Source: Rhizobacter sp. Root1221
GTDB taxonomy: Bacteria; Pseudomonadota; Gammaproteobacteria; Burkholderiales; Burkholderiaceae_C
Direction of reading: 5' to 3'
DNA length: 64,000 nt
Assembly: GCF_001425785.1 (NCBI RefSeq)
Contig: NZ_LMDI01000019.1
Coordinates: forward strand, 26,896 to 90,895
The notes beneath the pieces are model-generated. The model was given only the letters and a program-made list of their open reading frames with translations. It was not told the origin of the DNA and did not search any database. Below are positions 25,726-36,901 of this stretch, one piece after another. The position numbers and the translations under genes were made by a program. Positions within the stretch are counted from its first letter, which is position 1. Each line of letters starts with the position of its first letter.

Positions 25726-26838
25726 ATGACGATGGCACGTCCCTTCAACTTTTCCGCCGGCCCCGCCGTGCTGCCCGACGAGGTATTGGCCCTGGCCGCC
25801 TCCGAAATGCTCGACTGGCATGGCAGCGGCATGAGTGTGATGGAGATGAGCCATCGCGGCCGCGAGTTCCAGTCCATCTACCAGCACGCCGAAGCCGACC
25901 TGCGGCAGTTGCTGGCGGTGCCACCCGAGTTCCGCATCCTGTTCATGCAGGGTGGCGGGCTCGCGGAAAACGCCATCGTGCCCATGAACCTGTCGCGGGG
26001 CGGTGTCGCCGACTACGTCGTCACCGGGTCGTGGTCGCAGAAGTCGCAGAAGGAAGCGCAGCGCTATTGCCTGGCGCGCACCATCGCGTCGAATGCGGCC
26101 ACGCACCACACGTCGATGCCCGACCCCAAGTCATGGAAGCTCAGCAGCGACGCAGCGTACGTGCACGTCTGCAGCAACGAGACCATCCACGGCATCGAGT
26201 TCCAGACCCTGCCCGACCTGGCCCACCTCGGGTCGAAGGCCCCGCTCGTGATCGACTTCTCGTCGCACGTGCTGTCGCGCGCCACCGACTGGTCGCGCGT
26301 GGGCCTCGCCTACGGCGGCGCCCAGAAGAACATCGGCCCGGCCGGTGTCACCCTCGTGATCGTGCGCGAAGACCTGCTGGGCCACGCCCTGCCCACCTGC
26401 CCGTCCGCGTTCGACTACCGTGTGGTGGCCGACAACGAGTCCATGTTCAACACACCGCCCACCTACGCGATCTACATCGCCGGGCTCGTGTTCCAGTGGA
26501 TCAAGGGCCAGACCGAAGGCTCCGCCACCGGCGTGGCCGCCCTGGAGGCCCGCAACATCGCCAAGTCGTCGATGCTGTACGACTACATCGACGGCTCCGG
26601 CTTCTACGTGAACAAGGTCGACAAGGCCTGCCGTTCGCGCATGAACATCCCGTTTTTCCTGAACGACGAATCGCTCAACGACGCCTTCCTGACCGAAGCG
26701 CGCGCCAAGGGCCTGCTGCAGCTGAAGGGCCACAAGTCCGTGGGCGGCATGCGCGCGAGTCTTTACAACGCCATGCCGATCGCCGGGGTCGAAGCCCTGG
26801 TGAGCCACATGCGAGAATTTGCCACCCGCCATGGCTGA
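25726..26838 (+). CDS. serC: Phosphoserine aminotransferase
   Basis: 370 residues. [11 protein letters not shown] opens the protein as in all SerC; a Lys in the [20 protein letters not shown] region is the PLP-binding residue. It converts 3-phosphohydroxypyruvate to phosphoserine and also works in vitamin B6 synthesis. Start at ATG 25726 or 25732; no strong ribosome site. The stop overlaps pheA by 8 bases. Confidence 0.97.
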   Translation: MTMARPFNFSAGPAVLPDEVLALAASEMLDWHGSGMSVMEMSHRGREFQSIYQHAEADLRQLLAVPPEFRILFMQGGGLAENAIVPMNLSRGGVADYVVTGSWSQKSQKEAQRYCLARTIASNAATHHTSMPDPKSWKLSSDAAYVHVCSNETIHGIEFQTLPDLAHLGSKAPLVIDFSSHVLSRATDWSRVGLAYGGAQKNIGPAGVTLVIVREDLLGHALPTCPSAFDYRVVADNESMFNTPPTYAIYIAGLVFQWIKGQTEGSATGVAALEARNIAKSSMLYDYIDGSGFYVNKVDKACRSRMNIPFFLNDESLNDAFLTEARAKGLLQLKGHKSVGGMRASLYNAMPIAGVEALVSHMREFATRHG

Positions 26839-27937
26839 CCCCACGCCCCCCTTGAATCCCGACCTGCTGTCCCTGCGCACCCGGATCGATGCCGTCGACC
26901 GCGAACTGCTGGACCTGCTGAACCAGCGCGCCCGCCTCGCCCAGGAAGTGGGCGAGGTGAAGAAGCGCGAGGGTTCGGTGGCCTTCCGGCCCGAACGCGA
27001 AGCGCAGGTGATCGACGGCCTGAAGGCCGTGAACCCCGGACCGCTCAAGTCCGACAGCGTCGCGCCCATCTGGCGCGAGATCATGTCGGCCTGCCGCGCG
27101 CTCGAAACACCCACCCGCGTGGCCTACCTGGGCCCGGCCGGTACGTTCAGCGAGCTGGCGGCCCTCGGCTTCTTCGGTTCGTCCATCGTGCGCGTGCCGT
27201 GCGCGAGCATCGACGAAGTGTTCCGCTCCACGTCCGCCGGCGCGGCCGACTTCGGCGTGGTGCCGGTCGAGAACTCCACCGAAGGGGTCGTGGCCCGCTC
27301 CCTCGACCTGTTCCTCACCACGCCACTGCACATCGTGGGTGAAACCAGCCTGTTCGTACTGCACAACCTGCTGCGCCGCGAGAACTCGCTCGACGGCATC
27401 CAGGCCATCTGCGCCCACCCGCAGGCACTGGCGCAGTGCCACGGCTGGCTCAGCAACAACCTGCCCAACGTGGAACGCCGCCCTGTCTCCAGCAACGCCG
27501 AGGGCGCACGCCTGGCCAGCGTCGACCCGTCGCTGGCTGCCATCGCCAGCGACCGCGCCGGGGGCGAGTACGGCCTGCACACGCTGGCCCCCGCCATCCA
27601 GGACGACCCGCACAACCGCACCCGCTTCGCCATCGTGGCCCACCCGCAGCGCCAGCCGCAGCCGCAGGCGTCCGGCCACGACTGCACGAGCCTCGTGGTG
27701 TCGGTCACCAACCGGCCCGGGGCCGTGCACGACATGCTCGTGCCGCTGAAGGAACACGGCGTGTCGATGACCCGCTTCGAATCGCGCCCCGCGCGCTCGG
27801 GCCAGTGGGAGTACTACTTCTACATCGACCTGCAGGGCCACCCGGAGCAGTCCCACGTGGCCACGGCACTGACCGCGCTGCGCGGTGTCTGCGCGTATTT
27901 CAAGGTGCTGGGCACCTACCCGGTCGACGTCCATTGA
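26831..27937 (+). CDS. pheA: Bifunctional chorismate mutase/prephenate dehydratase (P-protein)
   Basis: 368 residues. An AroQ-type chorismate mutase domain (about 10-90, [13 protein letters not shown]), a prephenate dehydratase domain from [12 protein letters not shown], ending near H-N-R-T-R-F, and an ACT domain with R-P-G-A-V-H and E-S-R-P that senses phenylalanine. ATG 26831 lies inside serC, so translation is coupled. It produces phenylpyruvate and is expected to be feedback-inhibited. Confidence 0.97.
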   Translation: MADPTPPLNPDLLSLRTRIDAVDRELLDLLNQRARLAQEVGEVKKREGSVAFRPEREAQVIDGLKAVNPGPLKSDSVAPIWREIMSACRALETPTRVAYLGPAGTFSELAALGFFGSSIVRVPCASIDEVFRSTSAGAADFGVVPVENSTEGVVARSLDLFLTTPLHIVGETSLFVLHNLLRRENSLDGIQAICAHPQALAQCHGWLSNNLPNVERRPVSSNAEGARLASVDPSLAAIASDRAGGEYGLHTLAPAIQDDPHNRTRFAIVAHPQRQPQPQASGHDCTSLVVSVTNRPGAVHDMLVPLKEHGVSMTRFESRPARSGQWEYYFYIDLQGHPEQSHVATALTALRGVCAYFKVLGTYPVDVH

Positions 27938-27981
27938 AACGCCGCGCCCCCAAAACAACGAACACAGAGAGCACTCGCACG

Positions 27982-28866
27982 ATGTTCAACCAGCTTGGCG
28001 TGATCGGCTGCGGCCTGATGGGCGGATCCTTCGCGCTCGCGCTCAAACGTGCAGGCCTCGTCAAGCGCGTCATCGGCTACAGCAAGTCGCCTTCCACCAC
28101 CGAGCGGGCCAAGAAGCTCGGCGTGATCGACGATACGGCCGAATCGGCGCTGCTCGCCGTGTCGGGCTCGGACATCGTGCTGATGGCCGTCCCTGTGTCG
28201 GCCAGTGAAGCCACGTTCCGCGCCATCCGCCACCTGGTGGAGCCCGGCGTGCTGTTCATGGACGTGGGCTCCACGAAACGCGACGTGGTCGACGCGGCCC
28301 GCCGGGTGCTGAAAGACCGCCTCTCCTCGTTCGTGCCGGCGCACCCCATCGCCGGCAAGGAAGTGGCCGGCATTGCCCACGCCGATGCATCGCTGTACGC
28401 CGGCCGGCAGGTCATCATCACGCCGCTGCCGCAGACCGATCCCGACCTCGTGCAGAAAGCCACCGATGTGTGGTCCGCCATCGGTTCGCAGGTGCTGCGC
28501 ATGACGCCGGAGAACCACGACGCGGCCTTTGCCGCCGTGAGCCACCTGCCGCACATGCTGGCGTTCGCCTTCTTCAGCTCGGTGGCCAAGCAGCCGGCCG
28601 GGCGCGATTTCCTTTCACTGGCCGGCCCGGGCTTCCGCGACTTCACCCGCATCGCCGCCAGCGATCCCGAGGTGTGGCGCGACATCCTGATGTCCAACCG
28701 CGAAGAGATCCTCAAGCAGTCCATGCGCTTCCGGCACACGCTCGACGCGATGGAACACGTGATGAAGTCCGGCAACGTCGAGGCGCTCGAGGACCTGATC
28801 CGCAACGCCTCCGACGCCCGCGCTGGCTGGCAGATGGGCGCCACGAAGCCCGGCTCCGGCCGCTGA
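27982..28866 (+). CDS. tyrA: Prephenate dehydrogenase
   Basis: 294 residues from ATG 27982. The Rossmann motif [11 protein letters not shown] is at the N-terminus; H-P-I-A-G-K-E and S-H-L-P-H-M-L-A are the family's substrate and catalytic-His regions. It converts prephenate or arogenate to the tyrosine precursor. It lies between pheA and aroA-cmk in a co-directional aromatic amino acid operon. Confidence 0.96.
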   Translation: MFNQLGVIGCGLMGGSFALALKRAGLVKRVIGYSKSPSTTERAKKLGVIDDTAESALLAVSGSDIVLMAVPVSASEATFRAIRHLVEPGVLFMDVGSTKRDVVDAARRVLKDRLSSFVPAHPIAGKEVAGIAHADASLYAGRQVIITPLPQTDPDLVQKATDVWSAIGSQVLRMTPENHDAAFAAVSHLPHMLAFAFFSSVAKQPAGRDFLSLAGPGFRDFTRIAASDPEVWRDILMSNREEILKQSMRFRHTLDAMEHVMKSGNVEALEDLIRNASDARAGWQMGATKPGSGR

Positions 28867-28931
28867 ACCGGGCGCGCCGCCGGCCGCCCGCCCCCTTTCC
28901 TCAGTTCGCCCGCAGCTTCCCCGCGCCGCCC

Positions 28932-30944
28932 ATGTTCACGACCCCGTTCCTCGACCTCCCCCCGCTGCGCGCTGCCCAGGGCACCGTGCGGCTGCCCGGT
29001 TCCAAGAGCATCTCGAACCGCGTGCTGCTGCTCGCCGGCCTGAGCGAGGGCACCACGGTCGTCCACGACCTGCTCGACTCGGACGACACCCGCGTGATGC
29101 TCGACGCGCTGCGCGCGCTCGGCTGCGGCGTCGAGGCGCGAGGCGCCGACTGGCACATCACCGGCCTCGCCGGCCAGTTGCCCGTCAAGTCCGCCAACCT
29201 GTTCCTCGGCAACGCCGGCACCGCCATGCGCCCGCTGACAGCCGCACTCGCCGTGCTGGCCGCCACGCAGCAAGGCACGTTCGAGCTGAAGGGCATCCCC
29301 CGCATGCACGAGCGCCCCATCGGCGACCTCATCGACGCGCTGCGCCAGCTCGGCTGCCCCATCGACTACCTCGGCAACGACGGCTACCCGCCGCTGCGCC
29401 TCAACGCCGGCACCGGGCCGCTCGACACGTCTGCCCCCATCCGCGTGCGCGGCGACGTGTCCAGCCAGTTCCTCACCGCGCTGCTGCTGGGCCTGCCGCT
29501 CGTGTCGGCCCACGGCCCGGTCACCATCGCGGTCGATGGTGAACTGACGTCGAAGCCGTACATCGAGATCACGCTGAACCTGCTGGCCCGCTTCGGCATC
29601 GCCGTGCAGCGCGACGGCTGGCAGCAGTTCACCATCCCGCAGGGCAGCCGGTACCGCTCCCCGGGCAGCATCCACGTCGAAGGCGATGCCTCGTCGGCCT
29701 CGTACTTCGTGGCACTCGGCGCCATCGCCGCGTTCGATGGCCGTGCCATTCGCATCGAGGGGGTGGGCGACGATTCCATCCAGGGCGACATCCGCTTCGT
29801 GGACGCGGCCCGCGCCATGGGCGCCCAGGTGTCGAGCGGACCCGGCTGGCTCGAGGTGCGCCGCGGTGCCTGGCCGCTCAAGGCCATCGACCTCGACTGC
29901 AACCACATCCCCGACGCCGCCATGACGCTGGCCGTGATGGCCCTCTTTGCCACCGGCACCACCCGGTTGACCAACATCGCCAGCTGGCGCGTGAAGGAAA
30001 CCGACCGCATCGCCGCGATGGCCATCGAGCTGCGCAAGCTGGGCGCCACGGTCGTCGAGGGGCCCGACTTCATCGAGATCGCCGCCCCGGCCCGCTGGGA
30101 CCGCGCCGCGATCCACACCTACGACGACCACCGGGTGGCCATGTGCTTCTCGCTGGCCACGTTCAACCCGCTGGCCCACCCGGCCGGCGAGGTGCCCGTG
30201 CGCATCCTCGACCCGCGCTGCGTGGGCAAGACCTTCCCGGACTACTTCGAGACGCTGTTCACCGTGGTGGAGGCCCGCACCACCGACGTGCCGGTGCTGG
30301 CCATCGACGGCCCCACCGCGTCCGGCAAGGGCACGCTGGCCAGCGCCGTCGCCATCGCGCTCGGCTACCACTTCCTGGATTCGGGCGCGCTCTACCGCGC
30401 CACCGCACTGGCCGCGATGGCAGCGGGCGTGGCCGACACGGACGAGGCCGGACTGGCCGCCGCGGCGGCCGGGCTCAAGCTGAAGTTCTCGGGCCAACAG
30501 ATCTGGCTCGGCGACACCGAAGTGAGCGACGACCTTCGCCAGGAGCACGTGGGCGCCATGGCGTCGCGGGTGTCGGTGTTCCCGGCGGTGCGCGAGGCGC
30601 TCCGGGCACTCCAGTTGTCGCACCGCCGCCTGCCCGGACTCGTGGCCGACGGCCGCGACATGGGCACGGTCATCTTCCCCGGTGCCGACCTCAAGGTGTT
30701 CGTCACGGCGAGCGCCGCCGTGCGGGCCGAGCGCCGGTATAAGCAATTGATTTCTAAGGGAATTCCGGCTAATATCGACAGTCTTCGCGCCGATTTGGAA
30801 GCGCGCGACCTGCGAGACCAGTCCCGCACCGTCGCCCCTCTCAAGCCGGCAGAAGATGCCAAGCTGTTCGACAACTCCGAGTTGTCGGTCGACCAATGCG
30901 TCGCCCGGGTGCTCGAGTGGTGGAACGCCAGGCAGGCGTTCTGA
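28932..30944 (+). CDS. aroA-cmk: Fused EPSP synthase / cytidylate kinase
   Basis: 670 residues. Residues 1-440 are EPSP synthase ([10 protein letters not shown] at the start, [10 protein letters not shown] typical of class I enzymes). Residues from about 453 are cytidylate kinase, with P-loop G-P-T-A-S-G-K-G-T near 460-468 and [11 protein letters not shown]. No stop or start separates them. The fusion is known in some Burkholderiales and reflects the usual neighbour order aroA-cmk-rpsA. It catalyses the sixth shikimate-pathway step and CMP/dCMP phosphorylation. Confidence 0.96.
   Translation: MFTTPFLDLPPLRAAQGTVRLPGSKSISNRVLLLAGLSEGTTVVHDLLDSDDTRVMLDALRALGCGVEARGADWHITGLAGQLPVKSANLFLGNAGTAMRPLTAALAVLAATQQGTFELKGIPRMHERPIGDLIDALRQLGCPIDYLGNDGYPPLRLNAGTGPLDTSAPIRVRGDVSSQFLTALLLGLPLVSAHGPVTIAVDGELTSKPYIEITLNLLARFGIAVQRDGWQQFTIPQGSRYRSPGSIHVEGDASSASYFVALGAIAAFDGRAIRIEGVGDDSIQGDIRFVDAARAMGAQVSSGPGWLEVRRGAWPLKAIDLDCNHIPDAAMTLAVMALFATGTTRLTNIASWRVKETDRIAAMAIELRKLGATVVEGPDFIEIAAPARWDRAAIHTYDDHRVAMCFSLATFNPLAHPAGEVPVRILDPRCVGKTFPDYFETLFTVVEARTTDVPVLAIDGPTASGKGTLASAVAIALGYHFLDSGALYRATALAAMAAGVADTDEAGLAAAAAGLKLKFSGQQIWLGDTEVSDDLRQEHVGAMASRVSVFPAVREALRALQLSHRRLPGLVADGRDMGTVIFPGADLKVFVTASAAVRAERRYKQLISKGIPANIDSLRADLEARDLRDQSRTVAPLKPAEDAKLFDNSELSVDQCVARVLEWWNARQAF
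30747..30775 (+). promoter_or_regulatory. Near-consensus sigma-70 promoter inside cmk, for rpsA
   Basis: TTGATT at 30747-30752 and TAATAT at 30770-30775 are spaced by exactly 17 bases, inside an AT-rich patch unlike the GC-rich coding region around it. It lies about 310 bases upstream of rpsA, within the cytidylate kinase part of the fused gene. In E. coli, rpsA promoters also lie in the upstream cmk gene. Confidence 0.75.
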
Positions 30945-31087
30945 ACGCCCTGGCCCTTGAAAAGGGGCCCGGTCGTCCCGAATTCCAACCGTTCATCCCG
31001 TCGCTTTCCCTCCTGCGCTGCATGCGCGTCGAAGCGGCGGATTGTTCAACCTAACCCGCAGCATTTGCTGCAACTGGATCGTCCCCC

Positions 31088-32806
31088 ATGTCCCAAACTC
31101 AAAACGCCGCCGCCGAAGGTATGGAATCCTTTGCCGCCCTGTTCGAAGAATCTCTGAACAAGTCGGAGATGCGCACCGGTGAAGTCATCACCGCGGAAGT
31201 CGTCCGTGTCGAACACAACTTCGTGGTGGTGAACGCCGGCCTCAAGTCCGAAGCCTACGTGCCCATCGAAGAATTCAAGAACGACCAGGGCGAGCTCGAA
31301 GTCCAGGTCGGCGACTTCGTGTCCGTGGCCATCGACGCCGTTGAAAACGGTTATGGCGACACGATCCTGTCGCGCGACAAGGCCAAGCGCCTCGCGTCGT
31401 GGCTGTCGCTCGAGAACTCGCTGGAATCCGGCGAATTCGTCAGCGGCACCGTCAACGGCAAGGTCAAGGGTGGCCTGACCGTGCTGGTCAACGGCATCCG
31501 CGCCTTCCTGCCTGGTTCCCTGCTCGACACGCGCCCTGTCAAGGACATGAGCCCGTTCGAAGGCAAGACCATGGAGTTCAAGGTCATCAAGCTCGACCGC
31601 AAGCGCAACAACGTCGTGTTGTCGCGCCGTGCTGTGGTCGAAGCCTCGATGGGCGAAGAGCGCAGCAAGCTGCTGAGCACCCTGTCCGAAGGCGCCATCG
31701 TCAACGGCGTGGTCAAGAACATCACCGAATACGGTGCGTTCGTCGACCTCGGCGGCATCGACGGCCTGCTGCACATCACCGACATGGCCTGGCGCCGTGT
31801 CCGCCACCCGAGCGAAGTCGTTCAGGTCGGCCAGGAGCTGCAAGCCAAGGTCCTCAAGTTCGACGCCGAGAAGAACCGCGTCTCGCTGGGCATCAAGCAA
31901 CTGGGCGACGATCCGTGGCACGGTGTCTCGCGCCGTTACCCGAACAGCACCCGCCTGTTCGGCAAGATCACGAACATCGCCGACTACGGCGCGTTCGTCG
32001 AGATCGAGCCGGGCATCGAAGGCCTGGTGCACGTCTCGGAAATGGACTGGACCAACAAGAACGTTGCCCCGAACAAGATCGTGTCCCTGGGCGACGAAGT
32101 CGAAGTCATGGTCCTCGAGATCGACGAAGACAAGCGCCGCATCAGCCTCGGCATGAAGCAGTGCAAGACCAACCCGTGGGAAGAGTTCTCGGGCACGGTC
32201 CAGCGCGGCGATCGCGTCAAGGGCCCCGTCAAGTCCATCACCGACTTCGGCGTCTTCGTCGGCCTGTCGGCTGGCATCGACGGCCTGGTGCACCTGTCCG
32301 ACCTGTCGTGGCACGAGCCGGGCGAAACCGCCGTTCGCAACTACAAGAAGGGCCAGGAAGTCGAAGCTGTCGTGCTGGCCGTCGATGTGGAGCGCGAACG
32401 CATCTCCCTGGGCATCAAGCAGCTCGACTCCGACCCGTTCACGTCGTACACCTCGGTCAATGACCGCGGCATGACCGTGACCGGCAAGGTCAAGACCGTG
32501 GACGCCCGTGGCGCCGAGATCGAACTGAACGCCGACGTGACGGGTTACCTCCGTGCTTCGGAAATCAGCCGTGACCGCGTCGAAGATGCCCGCAACGTGC
32601 TGAAGGAAGGCGACGAAGTCAACGCCATGATCATCAACGTCGACCGCAAGACGCGTTCGATCCAGTTGTCGATCAAGGCCAAGGACAACGTCGACCAACA
32701 GGAAGCCATGCAGCGCCTGTCGGCCACGAGCGAGCGTGAAAACGCTGGCACCACGAGCCTCGGCGCGCTGCTGCGTGCCAAGCTCGACAACCAGAACAAC
32801 AGCTGA
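31088..32806 (+). CDS. rpsA: 30S ribosomal protein S1
   Basis: 572 residues with six S1 RNA-binding repeats (for example [14 protein letters not shown] and [15 protein letters not shown]). The first ATG gives an 11-residue N-terminal addition before [11 protein letters not shown], where the E. coli protein starts; ATG 31121 is the alternative. No classical Shine-Dalgarno site precedes it, as in other rpsA genes. It binds mRNA on the small subunit. Confidence 0.98.
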   Translation: MSQTQNAAAEGMESFAALFEESLNKSEMRTGEVITAEVVRVEHNFVVVNAGLKSEAYVPIEEFKNDQGELEVQVGDFVSVAIDAVENGYGDTILSRDKAKRLASWLSLENSLESGEFVSGTVNGKVKGGLTVLVNGIRAFLPGSLLDTRPVKDMSPFEGKTMEFKVIKLDRKRNNVVLSRRAVVEASMGEERSKLLSTLSEGAIVNGVVKNITEYGAFVDLGGIDGLLHITDMAWRRVRHPSEVVQVGQELQAKVLKFDAEKNRVSLGIKQLGDDPWHGVSRRYPNSTRLFGKITNIADYGAFVEIEPGIEGLVHVSEMDWTNKNVAPNKIVSLGDEVEVMVLEIDEDKRRISLGMKQCKTNPWEEFSGTVQRGDRVKGPVKSITDFGVFVGLSAGIDGLVHLSDLSWHEPGETAVRNYKKGQEVEAVVLAVDVERERISLGIKQLDSDPFTSYTSVNDRGMTVTGKVKTVDARGAEIELNADVTGYLRASEISRDRVEDARNVLKEGDEVNAMIINVDRKTRSIQLSIKAKDNVDQQEAMQRLSATSERENAGTTSLGALLRAKLDNQNNS

Positions 32807-32850
32807 TCGTTGTTCCGGCGCCGAACCTCCTCAGGACTCAGCAGGACTGA

Positions 32851-33249
32851 ATGACCCGATCCGACCTCGTGACCCAATTGGCCGAACAATTCGGCCAGCT
32901 GACCCATCGCGACACCGAGTTCGCCGTCAAGACCATCCTGGACGCGATGTCCGACGCGCTTGCGCGCGGGCATCGCATCGAGATCCGGGGGTTCGGCAGT
33001 TTCTCGATCAACCGCCGCCCGCCGCGGGTGGGGCGCAATCCCCGCTCCGGCGAGCAGGTGGTGATCCCCGAGAAGCTCGTTCCCCATTTCAAACCTGGCA
33101 AGGCGCTTCGCGAAGCCGTCGATGCCCAGGTGCCGGTGGATGGTGTGTTGCCCTCCGCCGCCGCGTCGCCGGCCATGCCGGCCGCCGCCGCTCCCGCACT
33201 GCCCGTTGTTCCGCCCGTGCTGCCGTCCACGGACCCGCAGGACGCCTGA
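32851..33249 (+). CDS. ihfB: Integration host factor subunit beta, with C-terminal extension
   Basis: 132 residues. The first 95 follow the HU/IHF fold ([30 protein letters not shown]), with the Pro that kinks DNA. A Pro/Ala/Val-rich tail of about 35 residues follows that E. coli IhfB lacks. It pairs with IhfA (elsewhere) to bend DNA. It is 44 bases after rpsA, the usual arrangement. Confidence 0.96.
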   Translation: MTRSDLVTQLAEQFGQLTHRDTEFAVKTILDAMSDALARGHRIEIRGFGSFSINRRPPRVGRNPRSGEQVVIPEKLVPHFKPGKALREAVDAQVPVDGVLPSAAASPAMPAAAAPALPVVPPVLPSTDPQDA

Positions 33250-33255
33250 ACGCCG

Positions 33256-33278
33256 CGGTGACACCAGGTCACCGTTTT
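33256..33278 (+). terminator. Short intrinsic terminator after ihfB
   Basis: CGGTGAC and GTCACCG form a seven-base stem with a five-base loop, followed by four T. It starts just after the ihfB stop and separates it from lapA. Confidence 0.65.
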
Positions 33279-33349
33279 GTCGTGGATGTTGATCGTGCCG
33301 CCCGGCCTCAGGCCGCCGCGTTCAACCTAGAATCCATCCGGGAGTTGCG

Positions 33350-33670
33350 ATGCGTATTCTTGTCTGGCTCGTTCGGGCCGCCCTCTTTTTCACGTTGTTC
33401 GCGTTCGCGCTGAACAACCAGCACGAAGCCGGCATCCGCTGGTTCTTCAGCCATGAATGGCGCGCGCCGATGGTCTTCATCGTGCTGGCCGCCTTCACGC
33501 TCGGCTGCGTCGTCGGCGGGCTCGCCATGGCCCCCAGCTGGTGGCGCCACCGCCGCGTGGCACGCCAGCACCAGGCCCGCATCGACGCCGACCTCCCGCT
33601 CGACCCCACCGTCCCGTCCGCCGACGTCCCGCCACCGATCGACTCCGAACCTGCCCGCCATGGTGTTTGA
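33350..33670 (+). CDS. lapA: LapA family inner-membrane protein
   Basis: 106 residues with two membrane helices (about 4-20 and 41-61) and a cytosolic basic tail (W-W-R-H-R-R-V-A-R-Q-H), matching LapA/YciS. It acts with LapB and FtsH to control LpxC and so LPS amount. It overlaps lapB by 11 bases. TAGAAT at 33329 may be part of its promoter. Confidence 0.87.
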   Translation: MRILVWLVRAALFFTLFAFALNNQHEAGIRWFFSHEWRAPMVFIVLAAFTLGCVVGGLAMAPSWWRHRRVARQHQARIDADLPLDPTVPSADVPPPIDSEPARHGV

Positions 33671-34817
33671 CTTCCAGTGGTTGCTCATCGGGCTGCCGCT
33701 TGCCTTTGCCCTCGGCTGGCTCGGCTCCCGCCTCGACCTGCGCCAGTGGAAACGCGAACAGCGTGAATCGCCGAAGGCCTACTTCAAGGGCCTGAACCTG
33801 CTGCTCAACGAACAGCAGGACAAAGCCATCGACGCCTTCATCGAAGCCGTCCAGCACGACCCCGACACCACCGAACTGCACTTCGCACTCGGCAACCTGT
33901 TCCGCCGCCGCGGCGAATACGAACGGGCGGTGCGGGTGCACGAGCATCTGCTGGGCCGTGCCGACCTGCCCCAGAGCGACCGCGACCGCGCCCAGTACGC
34001 CCTCGCCCAGGACTTCATGAAGGCGGGCCTCTTCGACCGCGCCGAACAGGCCTACCACGCGCTCGACGGCAGTGCATTCGACACCGAAGCGCGCCTCGCG
34101 CTGCTCACGCTGCACGAACGCTCGCGCGACTGGCGCCCGGCCGTCGAGGTGGCGCAGAAGCTCGAACGCAGCGGCACCGGCTCGTTCGCCAACCGCATCG
34201 CGCACTACTGGTGCGAACTGGCGCTCGAGGCCGATGCCGGCCAGCACGCCGACGACGGCGACACCGCGCTGCGCCACGCCCGCCTCGCCTCGCCCCACCT
34301 CGCCCGCCCGCTCGCCCTCACCGGCCAGCGCGCGGCCAAGCGCGGCGACCATGCGGCCGCGCTGCAGGCCTGGTCCGAACTGCTCGTGGTGCAGCCCATG
34401 GCCTTCAACCTCGTCGCCCGCGACTACGCCACCAGCGCACTCGCGTCGGGGCAGCCCGGGCCCGCGCTGGAACGCCTGCGCGAGCTGTACGGCCGCGCGC
34501 CCACGATGGACCTGCTGGCCGCCATCTCGATGCTCGACCCGGCACCCGAGGCCCAGCGCGGCCGCCTGTTCAAGCACCTGCAGGACCAGCCCACGCTGTC
34601 GGCGGCCCAGGCCCTGCTGCGCCAGACCGGCACCGAATCGAAACCGCTCGACGCGCCGGAAACCCAGGCCGTCAGCGAAGCCGTGGGCCGGGCCGCCAAG
34701 CCGCTGCAGCGCTACCGCTGCGCCGCCTGCGGCTTCGAGGCCCAGCACTATTTCTGGCAATGCCCCGGCTGCCTGAGCTGGGACAGCTACCCGCCGCAAC
34801 GGCTGGAGGATCTCTGA
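33660..34817 (+). CDS. lapB: LPS assembly protein LapB
   Basis: 385 residues: one N-terminal membrane anchor (F-D-F-Q-W-L-L-I-G-L-P-L), then TPR repeats over most of the length, and a C-terminal rubredoxin-type metal site (Y-R-C-A-A-C-G-F with C-P-G-C-L-S-W). It presents LpxC to the FtsH protease and links LPS synthesis with transport. Start and stop overlap lapA and rfaE1, so the three are one translational unit. Confidence 0.94.
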   Translation: MVFDFQWLLIGLPLAFALGWLGSRLDLRQWKREQRESPKAYFKGLNLLLNEQQDKAIDAFIEAVQHDPDTTELHFALGNLFRRRGEYERAVRVHEHLLGRADLPQSDRDRAQYALAQDFMKAGLFDRAEQAYHALDGSAFDTEARLALLTLHERSRDWRPAVEVAQKLERSGTGSFANRIAHYWCELALEADAGQHADDGDTALRHARLASPHLARPLALTGQRAAKRGDHAAALQAWSELLVVQPMAFNLVARDYATSALASGQPGPALERLRELYGRAPTMDLLAAISMLDPAPEAQRGRLFKHLQDQPTLSAAQALLRQTGTESKPLDAPETQAVSEAVGRAAKPLQRYRCAACGFEAQHYFWQCPGCLSWDSYPPQRLEDL

Positions 34818-35764
34818 TGAATGAACGCATCACCCGCGAGCGTGTCGCCGCGGCACGCGTGCTCGTGGTGGGCGACGCCATGCTCGACCGCTACTGGTTC
34901 GGCGCGGTCGAACGCATCTCCCCGGAAGCCCCGGTGCCCGTCGTGCGCGTGGACCGCGAGGAAGAGCGCCTGGGCGGCGCCGCCAACGTGGCACTCAATG
35001 CCAAGACCTTGGGCGCCCAGGTCACGCTGCTCACCGTGGTGGGCCAGGACGAACCCGCCCGCAAGCTGCAGCAGTTGCTGGAGCAGCAAGGGGTGTCCAC
35101 GCTGCTCGGGCACGACCCGCAGCTCTACACCATCGTGAAGCTGCGTGTGATCGGCCGCAACCAGCAGCTGATCCGCGTCGATTTCGAGAACGCCCCCGAC
35201 CACGAGGTGCTGCACAGCATGCTCGCCGACTACGAGCGCGTGTTGCCCGACTTCGACGCCGTGCTGTTCTCCGACTACGGCAAGGGTGGCCTCACGCACA
35301 TCCCGCGCATGATCGAGCTGGCCCGTGCTGCGGGCAAACCGGTGCTGGTGGACCCGAAGGGCAGCGACTACACCCGCTATGCCGGTGCCACCGCCATCAC
35401 GCCGAACCGGGCCGAACTGGCCCAGGTGATCGGCGCGTGGCGCAGCGAAGCCGAACTCCTCGAGCGCGCACAGAAGCTGCGCACCGAGCTGGGCCTCGAA
35501 GGCCTCGTGCTGACCCGCTCCGAGGACGGCATGTCGCTGTTCGACGGACAAGGCCACACGCAGGTGCCCGCGCAGGCGCGCGAGGTGTTCGACGTCACCG
35601 GCGCCGGCGACACCGTGATCGCGTCGCTGGCGGTCATGCTCGCCGCCGGCGTGCCGCTGCGCGAAGCCATGCCCATCGCCAACCGCGCCGGCAGCATCGT
35701 GGTCGGCAAGTTCGGCACGGCGTCCGTGTCGTACGGCGAACTGTTCCCTGGAGAAGCACCATGA
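34817..35764 (+). CDS. rfaE1: D-glycero-beta-D-manno-heptose-7-phosphate kinase
   Basis: 315 residues, a PfkB-type kinase corresponding to the N-terminal half of HldE. Motifs: [12 protein letters not shown] near the start, [10 protein letters not shown], and D-V-T-G-A-G-D-T with the catalytic Asp. It makes heptose-1,7-bisphosphate for LPS core. The adenylyltransferase half (RfaE2) is not fused and not in the window. TGATG overlap with lapB; ATGA overlap with rfaD. Confidence 0.94.
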   Translation: MNERITRERVAAARVLVVGDAMLDRYWFGAVERISPEAPVPVVRVDREEERLGGAANVALNAKTLGAQVTLLTVVGQDEPARKLQQLLEQQGVSTLLGHDPQLYTIVKLRVIGRNQQLIRVDFENAPDHEVLHSMLADYERVLPDFDAVLFSDYGKGGLTHIPRMIELARAAGKPVLVDPKGSDYTRYAGATAITPNRAELAQVIGAWRSEAELLERAQKLRTELGLEGLVLTRSEDGMSLFDGQGHTQVPAQAREVFDVTGAGDTVIASLAVMLAAGVPLREAMPIANRAGSIVVGKFGTASVSYGELFPGEAP

Positions 35765-36756
35765 AAGTCGTTGTCACCGGCGCGGCCGGCATGATCGGCA
35801 GCAACCTCGTCCACGGCCTGAACGCCATCGGCATCGACGACGTGATCGCCGTCGACGACCTGACCGACGGCCCGAAGTACCGCAACCTGCTGGGCGCCCG
35901 CCTCAGCGACTACTTCGACCGCTCCGAGTTCTACGGCCGCTTCGCCCGCGGCGAGTTCGGCAAGGTGGACGCGGTGCTGCACGAAGGCGCCTGCTCCGAC
36001 ACCATGGAGCACGATGGCAAGTACATGATGGACACCAACTACCGGTGCTCCAAGGGCCTGCTCGACGCCTGCCAGGCGCAGGGCGTGCGCCTGCTGTACG
36101 CGTCGTCGGCCGCCACCTATGGCGGCAGCGACACCTTCCGCGAGGAACCCGCGTTCGAGCAGCCGCTCAACGTGTACGGCTACTCGAAGCTGCTGTTCGA
36201 CAACGTCGTGCGCCGCATGCTGCCCACGGCCACGTCGCAGGTGGCGGGCTTCCGCTACTTCAACGTGTACGGCCCGCGCGAGCAACACAAGGGCCGCATG
36301 GCCTCGGTGGCGTTCCACCACTTCAACCAGTTCCGCGACACCGGCAAGGTCAAGCTCTTCGGCGAGTACGGCGGCTACGGCGCCGGTGGCCAGACGCGCG
36401 ACTTCATCCACGTGGACGACGTGGTGGCGGTGAACCTGTGGTTCCTGCAGAACCCCGGCCAGAGCGGCATCTTCAACCTCGGCACCGGGCGGGCGCAGCC
36501 CTTCAACGACGTGGCCGTGGCCACCGTGAACGCGTCGCGCGCCCTCGCGGGTTCGCCGCCGCTGCCGCTGGCCGACCTGGTGCAGCACGGCCTGATCGAG
36601 TACATCCCCTTCCCCGACGCCCTCGTCGGCAAATACCAGTGCTACACGCAGGCCGACGACACCCGCCTGCGCGCCACGGGCTGCGACCACGTGTTCGCCG
36701 ACGTCGCCCATGGCGTGAAACGCTACGTCGACTGGCTCAGCCTCCAAAAGGCGTGA
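35761..36756 (+). CDS. rfaD: ADP-L-glycero-D-manno-heptose-6-epimerase
   Basis: 331 residues of the extended short-chain dehydrogenase family. Rossmann [15 protein letters not shown] motif (catalytic Tyr and Lys), and the RfaD-specific C-S-D-T-M-E-H-D segment. It makes the L-glycero form of ADP-heptose, the last step before transfer to the LPS core. Coupled by ATGA to rfaE1. Confidence 0.96.
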   Translation: MKVVVTGAAGMIGSNLVHGLNAIGIDDVIAVDDLTDGPKYRNLLGARLSDYFDRSEFYGRFARGEFGKVDAVLHEGACSDTMEHDGKYMMDTNYRCSKGLLDACQAQGVRLLYASSAATYGGSDTFREEPAFEQPLNVYGYSKLLFDNVVRRMLPTATSQVAGFRYFNVYGPREQHKGRMASVAFHHFNQFRDTGKVKLFGEYGGYGAGGQTRDFIHVDDVVAVNLWFLQNPGQSGIFNLGTGRAQPFNDVAVATVNASRALAGSPPLPLADLVQHGLIEYIPFPDALVGKYQCYTQADDTRLRATGCDHVFADVAHGVKRYVDWLSLQKA

Positions 36757-36764
36757 ACGGCCGA

Positions 36765-36788
36765 GGCGGTGCCACCACACCGCCTTTT
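36765..36788 (+). terminator. Intrinsic terminator after rfaD
   Basis: GGCGGTG and CACCGCC form a seven-base stem with a six-base loop, followed by four T. It lies 9 bases after the rfaD stop and ends the lapAB-rfaE1-rfaD operon. Confidence 0.8.
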
Positions 36789-36901
36789 GGCAGGCCTCGC
36801 AGAGGCAGGACGGGACGGTGTCGTCCCTAGAGTGGATACCCAGGGACACGGAAGGGCCGTGTCCCCTTGTGTTGCACCACCACCCCCAAGGGAGTCCTGT
36901 C

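Noticed and set aside
34817..35764. Possible full-length bifunctional HldE
   Set aside because: The protein ends after the kinase domain; no cytidylyltransferase-type H-x-G-H motif follows, so it is the stand-alone kinase.
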